26,683 nt of DNA from Mesotaenium endlicherianum (lineage: Eukaryota; Streptophyta; Zygnematophyceae; Zygnematales; Mesotaeniaceae), in contig WELA01012911.1 of the NCBI GenBank assembly GCA_009602735.1, positions 653,050-679,732 of the forward strand, given 5' to 3'. Below, one piece after another: positions 19,501 to 26,683 of this stretch; position 1 is the stretch's first letter; each line of letters begins with the position of its first letter. The translations under genes were made by a program, and so were the position numbers. The notes beneath the pieces are model-generated. The model saw only the letters and a program-made list of their open reading frames with translations. It was not told the DNA's origin and ran no database searches.

Positions 19501-19903
19501 GCAGCTTCCTTCTAGGCTGGTGTTGTGTAAAATATATGACTTCTTGTCAGTACTTGGAGAAGGGTGTCAAATTTGTCATGATGTCACCTATGTGGGAGGG
19601 GTGACTGGGTGGTACCTACAGTTGCATTTTTGTTAGTTTCTTAGTGATGTTGGCCCTAAGATGTGTTCGCTATTTTTTCGCTGGTACTTCAGATATCTTG
19701 TGGCCGCTGCTCTTTGTTACCTTGTTTTTCGAAGGTGAGTGTTTATTACTGATTGTTGCTCTTTCTGAAGTTTCAGACAGCTCATCTGCGGCTGTTTACA
19801 TGCTTGTGTGCAGGTCTTCTTGGAACAAACTGAGTTCAGTAGCGTGTGCAGGTCTTCTTGGAACAAACTGAGTTCAGTAGCAATGAGCTGGGCTCCTAAG
19901 TAA
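16533..19903 (+). CDS. Unrecognised small protein with C-terminal membrane segment; snoRNA host gene
   Basis: Exons 16533-16616, 16918-16983, 19309-19355, 19693-19734 and 19852-19903 (TAA) splice in phase with donors gtaagt, gtactt, gtgagg, gtgagt. The visible protein is about 98 residues: an amphipathic start (KTYMLVEQFLRTWSLQPLHD), then VDTFNQKVVKEGTTLHSMIAQ, then VFVGGMETFEKMDPP, a hydrophobic segment YLVAAALCYLVF and a short basic end. The in-frame ATG at 16566 could be the start; an upstream exon is equally possible (acceptor tccag just before 16532). I cannot name the family. The membrane segment near the end suggests a tail-anchored or organelle-membrane protein. The 2.3-kb third intron (16984-19308) carries the snoRNA array. 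Its acceptor reads ttcagcag, so a one-residue (Gln) NAGNAG choice is possible. The last exon has a duplicated acceptor (see findings). An overlapping reading of the first exon in another frame is also open, so exon 1 is the least certain. Confidence 0.55.
16726..16779 (+). repeat. 20-bp direct repeat in the first intron
   Basis: CATGGAGGGCCTTGTGTTGC occurs at 16726-16745 and 16760-16779, with an extra CCTTGTGTTGC half-copy between. It looks like a local slippage duplication. Confidence 0.85.
17219..17304 (+). pseudogene. Copy 0, decayed C/D snoRNA-like unit
   Basis: CTTGAG pairs imperfectly with CTCTAG; box C reads AGATGA and box D reads GTGA, one change each. The region ACATTTGCACCAGT is recognisable but has lost bases of the guide. 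It is probably inactive. Confidence 0.6.
17394..17488 (+). ncRNA. Copy 1, C/D-box snoRNA, snR72/snoR72Y-like
   Basis: The terminal stem GCTTGAG/CTCAAGC (7 bp) encloses box C GTGATGA and box D CTGA. An inner CTGA (box D'-like) lies at core position 55. Between box C and that point there are two stems: AGGACT/AGTCCT around ATTGTCGCCCC, and GCATG-TTCG-CATGC. The 14 nt before box D, ATTTGCACGTCAGT, are complementary to ACTGACGTGCAAAT, which I recall as part of 25S rRNA. The fifth base before box D pairs with the A of CTGACG, equivalent to yeast A876, the known snR72 site. Such RNAs join fibrillarin, Nop56/58 and 15.5K in the nucleolus and guide 2'-O-methylation. The copy lies in an intron, sense to the host, so release by splicing and trimming or by cleavage is expected. 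The box and stem pattern is seen; the target is inferred. Confidence 0.75.
17594..17688 (+). ncRNA. Copy 2, C/D-box snoRNA, snR72/snoR72Y-like
   Basis: Identical to copy 1 in stem, boxes and guide. One change, GCGTG for GCATG, keeps the internal hairpin through a G-U pair. Confidence 0.75.
17794..17888 (+). pseudogene. Copy 3, snoRNA-like unit with altered box C
   Basis: Stem is CTTGGG/CTCAAG (one G-U pair). Box C reads GTGTTGA, changing the A of the UGAUGA core needed for the kink-turn, so assembly should be impaired. Guide and box D are intact; the internal hairpin loop is CTCG. Confidence 0.6.
17986..18080 (+). ncRNA. Copy 4, C/D-box snoRNA, snR72/snoR72Y-like
   Basis: Stem, box C GTGATGA, guide and box D as in copy 1; preceded by linker B. 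Confidence 0.75.
18178..18272 (+). ncRNA. Copy 5, C/D-box snoRNA, snR72/snoR72Y-like
   Basis: Same as copy 4, including the linker, 192 bp on; no difference seen by eye. Confidence 0.75.
18370..18464 (+). ncRNA. Copy 6, C/D-box snoRNA, snR72/snoR72Y-like
   Basis: Same core as copies 4 and 5; followed by linker A. Confidence 0.75.
18570..18664 (+). pseudogene. Copy 7, snoRNA-like unit with altered box C
   Basis: Carries the same GTGTTGA box C, CTTGGG stem and CTCG loop as copy 3, and the same linker A before it, so it is a duplicate of that defective unit. Confidence 0.6.
18762..18856 (+). ncRNA. Copy 8, C/D-box snoRNA, snR72/snoR72Y-like (last)
   Basis: Stem, boxes and guide intact. The array ends exactly at the stem (CTCAAGC) and is followed by unrelated intron sequence. 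Confidence 0.75.
18857..19308 (+). other. Remainder of the host intron
   Basis: No repeat copies here. Two short stretches look faintly exonic (19016-19110, Ser/His-rich; 19145-19204, Asp-rich and ending near gtaggt). Direct splicing of 16983 to 19309 keeps the frame, so I leave them as intron; an alternative exon cannot be excluded. Confidence 0.45.
19814..19889 (+). repeat. 38-bp tandem duplication carrying a 3' splice site
   Basis: The segment GTCTTCTTGG...TTCAGTAGC preceded by GTGTGCAG occurs twice, offset 38 bp, giving acceptors at 19813 and 19851. Splicing to the second ends the protein RSSWNKLSSVAMSWAPK; splicing to the first gives RSSWNKLSSVACAGLLGTN and an earlier stop. Confidence 0.85.
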
Positions 19904-20487
19904 TTTTAGGAGGTTGGGGGAAGATATTCAGCATTTTAGAAAAAACGTGCGAATATATTGAGTAGCTTCTTAGAGAAGAGGTTGTGGGTTGTTATATTTA
20001 TATATGCGTACATGTATGGATGATGGCACTAAATTTTTTATAGGATGTACTTCAATTGGCGTCCCCTTACATGCATTTCATCTCTTCTTTGTTTACGAGT
20101 CCCTCATTGTCACAGTTGGACATGTGTCACCTGGCTCAATTTTGACTTCACAAATGGCACCTTGTAGTTGCAGCCTTTGATTGCATGTGAAAGCAGTCAT
20201 AGTGCTTTAAGTGAAGTTAAACCCAGTCAAACGGGTGCCGTACTCATCACTTAGCCTAAGCCTCACGCACTCCAGTCTGCAGCGCTTTGTTGAAAGCGGT
20301 ATACAATATGCATGTATTCAATCTGGACCGATACCTGCAAGAAAGACTAGATGGAGTTGAACGAAGACTATCTTATGCGCTTGGCAAAATTGGCCTTCTG
20401 TTAACGCCAGCCTGATAGCAATTTTGGTGGTCGATGAAGTAGAGGCTTCACGACATTGCAACCAGTCAGATTTGTGGTGCTTTAAAC
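19904..20487. other. Spacer between two same-strand genes
   Basis: It must hold the 3' end of the snoRNA host gene and the promoter of the next gene. It is AT-rich up to about 20050. I see no clear TATA box or further gene. Confidence 0.4.
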
Positions 20488-23400
20488 ATGCCGATAAGTA
20501 TAAGGATGTCTTCACAGAGGGAAATCTGGCACCCTGAAACTCCAGCTGCAAGACCTAGAAATGCCCGGAACATAAATTTTAGAGGAAGAGACCTTGTCAA
20601 CTTTCTTTTAGTTATTGTTGTATCCTCGGTTGCAATAAATGCTCTCCACCAGATAAAGAGGCAAGGACAGATTGAGCGGGGCTTAAGTCCAGCGCCAGTA
20701 TGGCGGCCTCCTTCCGTAAGAGCACCTCCCAATCTTATTCTGCAGCCTTTCAGACTAGAAGGTCATCAGAACGTAATAAATGAGCCTGCATTATTCTCTG
20801 ATACATTTGGGGATCATAGACGTCCAGAAGTTACTATCAAGCCTGAGCCAGTAAATGGTACGTCCATGAGGAAGAACGTCAAATTTTTGAGAGGAAAGGT
20901 AGAGAAAAATGTCGTCGAACAAGCGCGCAGAGGAGGAGATTTGACATCTGAGACTCTTCATTTAATGGTCCAGTCGCAAAAGCACAATCCTCAGGCCAGT
21001 ATGACTTATGAACCTGTCGCAACATTTGAGAACTTTGTTTCCCAGCATGTTGAGAAGCTAAAGTTAAGGAAGGGCACGGATTCTACGCATAGTAACAGCC
21101 ATCGTACAGGACAAAGAGCTTGTCACATCCTTCAGCTCGCTGCCAAGAGCCTGACTCTGCAAGGTATTTATTTGGGGAGGTAACCAGTCACATGGTTTCC
21201 TAGGATGTCCTCTTTGAACCTGTGGGCATAAAATGTCAATCATATAAGTATACTGATATGCATACAGCTGACACATAGCTCTCTTTGTATAGCATTGATG
21301 TAGTATTCACTATGCACTTTGCAGGTGTGATTGTGAATATTGGTGTTGGAAGAGGGCATACAAGGGCATCTAAGTGCCTTGCTCAAGGTTTAAAATTTGC
21401 TGCTAAACACAAGAAATCGAAGCTAATTTGTTACAGAATTAGTGTAAACGACATGCATGCTGGACTTAGCCTTGACAGCCCCACCCCAGTATTAGAACGA
21501 GTCTCACTTGCAACTCTCCGCCCTTCAACCATGCGGTTTCACGAGGTGCTAAAGGACGTCTCAAACAGTGCTCAAAATTATCAGCTCGTCAAAGGGACTG
21601 ATACGGGCAAGAGTAAGAGTTTCTTTGGCCATAATGCATCCAGCCTGCTTTCAGCGGGACGTTATGAAGCATGGAGCAGCTGGTTAGTCAAGACTTTCTT
21701 AGACACTTTCCCAGATATTCCTGCCAATTTGTCAATGGTTGAAAGTACTGGTGGCACCAATGCGTTGAATATTAGTAAAAGTAACCAGACAGAGGACTTC
21801 TTTAAACCTGGGAGTGACGAGCCAAGACGACATGCATTCAGTAAGAATCCAATAAGGCGACTATGTCTCTCACACCTTGGAGAATGTAGTAACGTCAAGC
21901 TTGAAGTTGTGAAGCTTAAGGGAAGCTTGCCTAATGGCCACCCGTCAAAGACTAGCGGGTATACAGGCAAGGATCAGAAGTTTGTCTTGAATGTTGGTAG
22001 AGGCAGCAGTATGTCAGCATTCACTGATTCACATGCAAAAGGAAGAAGACTGGCGGAGTTGGATACTGGAACCTTATTCCCTCGACAGAAGTATCATGAG
22101 AAAGGACTTCATGCAACACCAGAGAAGCATTCGGGCATTTTAAGCAGGGACAATCTGGAGAGATATGATGCTGATCTTCAATTGGAGAGATCTAAGCTCA
22201 GTGTGACTTCAATGACAGTGGGAAACTCCAATTCACCGGAAGAAGGTGACGAAGTGAATACAGTGCGGAGCAGACAAAAACACCGCCAAGAGCTACAGAA
22301 GTCAGTGGAGGAACCCGAGCTGCACTGCAATGTGAGTCATCTGATTGGTGACATAGTCAGAAGTGAAGAGCAGATAAGTTTCTTGGCTGAGTGGGAGCAA
22401 AGCGTTCTTCAGTGGGACCCTTCAGCAACTCTTATTCCTGGCAGGCCTGCTCAGGTATTAAGCATTGCTTTTAGGTCTACAGCTTCATGCTTTATATTAA
22501 CATACCATTTAATTTCAAACAAGAACAACTTTGCAGGACATGAAAACTGTTCCTTTTTCCATCACAAGAAGTTGTCTTCAAAGAAACCTGTCTGTTGTTG
22601 TACAAATGTACATTGATAGACAATGAAGATTTATGCAAAGCTCAGAGTAAACCTTAGACCCTGCATGTCAGGTAGGCCACCCGTCAGCACAGACGCCCTC
22701 ATAATGCATACACCTTATAACATTGCCTCTGGTGAATTATAGAGTTGCTGGGATGATTAGTTATAGGAGCACATCCTGAGGCATGTGGCAAATGCGCCTG
22801 CCTCACAGGTGCTGACGCCGTCCACTTGGAAGAATGGACCTGTGGATATCCTAGTTCTCCATTCTGGTCAGGGAAGCTACCACCAATTGGAAAGTATGGT
22901 ATGTCTTCATCATCTAATCTACAGCCTTGCAGAGCTACATCGGCTTAAATTTCAGTATATGAACGCATTTGAATGTCCCTTACACCTTCTTCTCACACTT
23001 AAATACCGATGTACTTTTTATTGTGATACTCTCCCTCACTATGCTTATACATTAGATATTGAGGCCTCAAATCTTGTGTACACCAGATTAGAGTCGTTTA
23101 TTCAGCCTTCATCATAAGCCAATTGAGGTCCATCATATTCTCGTGCAATCCGCATGCCTTGAGTTGGTGCAGATCCTAGAGGTTGCAGAGCACCTGCATG
23201 TGGGGAGCATCCTCTGCTTCTTTGACATGTCACTGGTAAACTCTGCCAATTCTCGAGAGAATGGTTCAGTGAAATTGCTGAATGACCGTATTTATATGGC
23301 AGCGTATTATTGGCAGGTGGCAAAGCTCACATTTGAAAGCTCTAGGTTCTGCTGGCTGAAAATTGATGATGCTTCACGCTTCTAAGAGTGTGTCATAATG

Positions 23401-23800
23401 TCAGCAGCCAGTACATTTGAGGTTTGTGCAGCAAGCCATGTGATGCTCTTCAAATTCTGGGTTTCCTCGAGATAACAGCCAACAGGAGAAGAAATCAGAT
23501 TATTGTTGTGAGATGTGTCCCATTATCAAGTAGCAGGACGAACCGACATGCAAATTTACTCGCACTTTTGCAATGTTGCACCGTAAGAGTTGCAACAGGA
23601 GTCATTGACGACACGATACCAGCATTGAGTGGAGTGACTCTGCAAACCAAGCAAAATACTCATAGGAGAGAGCTGGTCGTCTTTCCCTGTAGGTTGAGAT
23701 GATGTACGAGCTCTTTATTCCATCTCGAGAAGTGGAGTTGGCAACTATAAGCTTCGACGTGCCTGCCTGGTTTTTCGTAATAAGGTGGGCAGCATCTTGA
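20488..23800 (+). CDS. Unrecognised type II membrane protein, possibly esterase-like
   Basis: Exons 20488-21163, 21325-22454 and 22809-22898 are well supported (donors gtattt, gtatta, gtatgt; in phase). Likely further exons are 23432-23582 and 23693-23800 (TGA), with small candidates at 23173-23235 and 23317-23345. The first two exons give about 600 residues: a short Arg-rich N-terminus, one hydrophobic segment NFLLVIVVSSVAINAL (about residues 38-53, signal anchor, Golgi-type topology), then a long polar, Ser/Lys-rich stem. The C-terminal part holds WKNGPVDILVLHSGQGSY and NQIIVVRCVPLSSSRTNRHA. These vaguely recall the DVLVFNTGHWW and vFFRt-SP blocks of plant TBL/PC-esterase cell-wall acetyltransferases, and VIVNIGVGRG could be a worn counterpart of their GDS block. 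The catalytic GDS and DxxH motifs are not evident, so the function is open. ATG 20488 is the first in frame; ATG 20506 is possible. Confidence 0.6.
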
Positions 23801-24080
23801 GACAAGCCATCTATCTTCTCATTTTGACCCCTTGTGCGCAACTTCAAGTCAAGTCGAGAAAACTACGTGCACATGGAGTTTGAGTGTCTAGGAGCGCAGG
23901 TGCCCAGGCGCTCTCTCACTGCTGGATTCTGAAGAAGCATGTTCATATATCATTCTCTGCACACTAGATTTCTGTACTTTTTCTTGCTGTATAATTTGAG
24001 TGCATAACTAGTGGTTTCAGCGTGACTGTATTCACTAGCTACTCATTATTGTAGGAAACAACCTAGACATATAAGGAGCT
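23801..24080. other. Spacer after the type II membrane protein gene
   Basis: AT-rich, no open frame of note; probably the 3' untranslated region. Confidence 0.4.
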
Positions 24081-24673
24081 ATGATCAATGCCGTGGCCCT
24101 ATGGCGAACGTGCAGGAAGACTGTAAGGTGGGAGAAGCTGCTCTCTTACAGTCCTGGAGCTGGCAAGTCAAGGGAGTCCAGTGCTCGAGCTGTAGCTGAC
24201 GTGCAAATCATTGCGGATCGACACAGAGTGCGGGATCAAAAGCTGGTGACAGCTGTGCTTCAAAAGCTCCAAGCAAGGTAAGAAGTGGCTGCACAGGATG
24301 CTGCGCTACTCGATAGGTCGCCACTTCCGTCCGCTCCACTGGAATCATGCAGCTGCTACTTGCAAAAGTGTGGCGAGGCTGACAATTGAGCACAAATGCA
24401 TTGAACTGGCTCAATCTCAATATGAGGTTGCCAAGTTGCTGACTTGTGTTACCATCTACAACTTCATCCACCTATACTCGTTGTCAGGAGGACTTCACAA
24501 GAACCTATGGCATCCACTCCCTCAACGAGCGCCTCTTGATAGGTTTAGGTGGCAGCCCTTGCAGCCATCAGGACGTTTTGTTGTTATGCCCAAGGCAAGA
24601 GAATGTCGTCTTCTATATTCAACTATTCGGACCCAAGAAACAAGCCCTCCCATTGCACCAGACAATGTTCTGA
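24081..24673 (+). CDS. Exon-like stretches of an unidentified gene
   Basis: Two stretches look coding. At 24081-24281 a charged, helix-prone peptide includes VADVQIIADRHRVRDQKLV and ends at a donor gtaagaag. At 24488-24673, after a good acceptor (ctcgttgtcag), the frame reads EDFTRTYGIHSLNERLLIGL, then CPRQENVVFYIQLFG, to a TGA. The middle (24290-24487) is open in another frame (IEHKCIELAQSQYEVAKLL). I cannot join them in a single phase-consistent model and do not recognise the protein. It may be part of the preceding gene, a separate gene or a decaying copy. Confidence 0.35.
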
Positions 24674-25430
24674 TCTTATTCTCCCACCCCTCAGCAAGGG
24701 GCGACCTACGTGTTAGGCAAGGCCATATTTCTTATCCCCATCTCACAAGTGTGAACATCATATGCACGCCTTCAGCACACACACCCATGGAGATAGTGGG
24801 GTCAAGTTAAAAGACAGGGCAAGAAGCAAAATGCTAACATGTTCCAGCTCATAATTGAGTGAAGTGGTCGCAAGCAGAAGTAAAAGAAATAAAAAACGAT
24901 GTACTTTATTACTACCAAACGACGTAGCAGCCTGGCAGTGCAGGAGACATGGTGGCTGACATGTAATCATCTAGCCAACTTGTCAGTCACCGCTGCCATA
25001 ATCTGTTAGACAACAGCGACAGGTGAACACTTACTTCTTTGTCTCACGATCTATGTCATAAAGGGCACTGGCGTCAACAGTGCCACGCACTTACACATAA
25101 AGGCAGTGTACTACTTGTGATAACAGCATCGACAGCTAACACTGCAGTCTTTCAAAATGTAGGGAAATCCTTCTCGCCCCTCATCCCTATTTCTATGTCA
25201 AGAACTGCATAGTGCAGGATGGAAACCTATTACATACGTCATGCTTCAAAGTGGTGACGACATTTGGCAGGCATGTACCAAGAGCCTGGCGAGCACGACC
25301 CCAGCACGTAGATGAGACGGGGGGGGCTTGTGCTGCTGTACCAAATATTGTCATGCTGAGATCTCCAGCCGGGAATAAAGCCTTGAGAACCACACAACAT
25401 CCATTGAATGTGTGACTCCAGTATGCTCAG
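24674..25430. other. No supported gene
   Basis: Mixed composition. A plus-strand stretch near 25240-25375 (Arg/Pro-rich) and its opposite strand are both open, with no splice signals that convince me. Confidence 0.4.
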
Positions 25431-25607
25431 TTAATTTTGCCAAGGCTTGATGATCACCACCACCACGATGGCAATGATGATGAGGAGGAGTATGAGTCCA
25501 CAACACAGCCACTGCACAAAATCATTCACAAACGACACCACCTCCACAAGTCCAATCAGTCCATGGCTCCAAAAGTAGCCAGCTGAGTGTATCTCACACA
25601 CGTTATA
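25431..25607 (-). CDS. Possible last exon with C-terminal membrane anchor
   Basis: Minus-strand frame of 58 codons ending TAA at 25433-25431. It encodes FVNDFVQWLCCGLILLLIII and then a Val/Ile run to KPWQN, a single strong membrane segment with a 5-residue tail, as in tail-anchored proteins. The hydrophobic run is encoded by CTC/ATC/GTG trinucleotide repeats, so chance is a real alternative. It could be the end of the gene whose exons lie at 26099-26315, but the phase across the gap is unresolved. Confidence 0.35.
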   Translation of the reverse strand, partial: YNVCEIHSAGYFWSHGLIGLVEVVSFVNDFVQWLCCGLILLLIIIAIVVVVIIKPWQN

Positions 25608-25959
25608 TCAGAAGTGCATGTCCAAACAGCCGGCGAAACGGCTTCACCACGACATCTGGAAGGAGAGAAGCAGGTCAACAGCCTCGGCCTTGACAGGTGG
25701 CAGAGGAGAGACAGACATGCACTCTCATAACATTACCCCATGCACTTCGAGTAGGGCATACCTGCACCACAAGCCAAGGCAGAAACCTGGTAGAAACTCG
25801 CATGTTGCAAGAGCCCCTCATATAGACTTGAAACTCTCGACCCTCAGTATGTAGGGAAAACACCAAGAGCACTCTTGCCTCTAGGCGAGGAATGCATCCT
25901 CCAACAATGTGTGTGTAAACCCGCGTGCATGTGTATCTGCATGACTGGGAGGGGGGGCA

Positions 25960-25961
<2 letters not shown>

Positions 25962-26036
<75 letters not shown>

Positions 26037-26037
26037 N

Positions 26038-26092
<55 letters not shown>
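25962..26092 (+). repeat. (GA)n microsatellite with an internal N
   Basis: About 130 bp of GA repeat (CT on the other strand) is interrupted at 26037-26043 by N and GTGTGT. The N probably marks an unresolved length. On the minus strand it begins just after the donor gtgagc at 26098. Confidence 0.95.
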
Positions 26093-26093
<1 letters not shown>

Positions 26094-26098
26094 CTCAC

Positions 26099-26315
26099 GC
26101 GTCGAGTGGACCGCTGCGAGCTGCGGGCCTTGACCAGCAGCTTCGTGCCCTGCCCCACGTGGTCCACCGCCTTCCCCACCTGCCCCCCACAGCAAAGGCG
26201 ATACTCGGCATCTCAGGTGTGCACGTTAGCTGTCAGCACTACTCGACTCCCATGTGCACCGGGCACTTACCAGGCCTTGCCTCAGCTGGGTGAAGAATGG
26301 ATCACTCCCTACCAT
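26099..26315 (-). CDS. Two exons of an unrecognised protein gene
   Basis: On the minus strand, exon 26315-26271 (starting at an ATG, or extending further upstream in frame) reads MVGSDPFFTQLRQGL and ends at a strong donor gtaagtgcc. Exon 26179-26099 follows an acceptor ggggcag and reads VGKAVDHVGQGTKLLVKARS and then an Arg/Ser-rich end, with donor gtgagc. Both are phase 0 and fit each other. Upstream of the ATG the same frame stays open with Arg/Ala/Ser residues (back to an acceptor ctgcag at about 26378), which could be a longer exon or an organelle targeting peptide. I do not recognise the family. Confidence 0.5.
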
Positions 26316-26683
26316 GGAGGCATATCTACGACTAGCTCTAGCAGACAGAACAGAGGCGTTCGGCCAAACACTGCAGCAATTTTCTTCAGGCAGATGAGAT
26401 GCACATCACAAAAAGCGTGGCTGCTGCAGGATCTGTCATCAACTTTCTATCTCGCCATGCAGTAGCCACACGTCCCCACTCCGCCAGCACACTTGCAGGC
26501 TTGCACTCTGAGTGGCCCCGGCCCCCATACAGCACAGCCTGCTGGTACAGAACACTTATGAAGCACACTTACTACCTTTAGCGCAGCAGACCTGTGCTCA
26601 TCTACTGCAACAGGACTGCAATCTAAAGCATGGGTAAGGGTGTAGCAGCCAATTGGGTCGGTGGGAATGGTATTTTGGGGGGG
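26316..26683. other. Right end of window
   Basis: Probably the upstream part of the minus-strand gene. No exon can be fixed with confidence. The window ends in seven G. Confidence 0.35.

Noticed and set aside
24120..24300. Possible ultra-short introns of 19-31 nt (for example gtaagaagtggctgcacag), also at 25590 (-) and 3200 (-)
   Set aside because: All confirmed introns here are over 100 bp; these are likely chance GT...AG pairs.
25844..26293. Open frames of repeating Ser-Leu or Arg-Glu
   Set aside because: Direct translation of the (GA)n tract; not a protein.

Overview
The window reads as nuclear DNA of a green-lineage eukaryote, most likely a streptophyte (an alga or a plant). It has intron-rich genes with GT-AG splice sites. 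The ubiquitin E2 variant it encodes is very close in wording to land-plant UEV1/MMS2. It carries a chromodomain Ty3/gypsy element primed by initiator tRNA-Met, and the decay of that element fits cytosine methylation in CG and CHG contexts. The species cannot be named from the sequence. The window has three single N positions, starts in a C-run and ends in a G-run.

Layout. (1) 596-2436 (+): last exons of an eIF4G-type translation initiation factor (W2 domain and stop codon). (2) 4668-5763 (-): a complete four-exon UEV1/MMS2 gene, 143 aa. (3) 5764-8468: AT-rich DNA without a clear gene, holding a small relic at 7052-7267 (-) that resembles the end of a tyrosine recombinase. (4) 8469-16230: nested retroelements. 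A 6.5-kb Ty3/gypsy chromovirus (8769-15313, 941-bp LTRs) sits inside the protease region of an older element whose halves flank it. An old inverted LTR relic follows. (5) 16533-19903 (+): an unrecognised small gene with a C-terminal membrane segment. Its 2.3-kb intron holds eight tandem C/D-box snoRNA-like copies plus one decayed copy. (6) 20488-23800 (+): an unrecognised type II membrane protein gene. (7) 24081-24673 (+): exon-like open stretches of unknown identity. (8) 25431-26315 (-): exons of a further unrecognised gene, split by a long (GA)n/(CT)n tract.

The most notable item is the intronic array at 17219-18856. Each 93-nt core has a 7-bp terminal stem, box C, box D and a 14-nt stretch that, against the 25S rRNA sequence as I remember it, matches ACTGACGTGCAAAT. 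The box D+5 rule then points to the residue equivalent to yeast 25S A876, the target of snR72 (plant snoR72Y). Copies are spaced exactly 192 or 200 bp apart by two unrelated linkers.

The eIF4G, UEV and snoRNA units act in separate housekeeping processes (translation initiation, Lys63 ubiquitin chains, rRNA 2'-O-methylation). Nothing in the layout suggests they are functionally linked.
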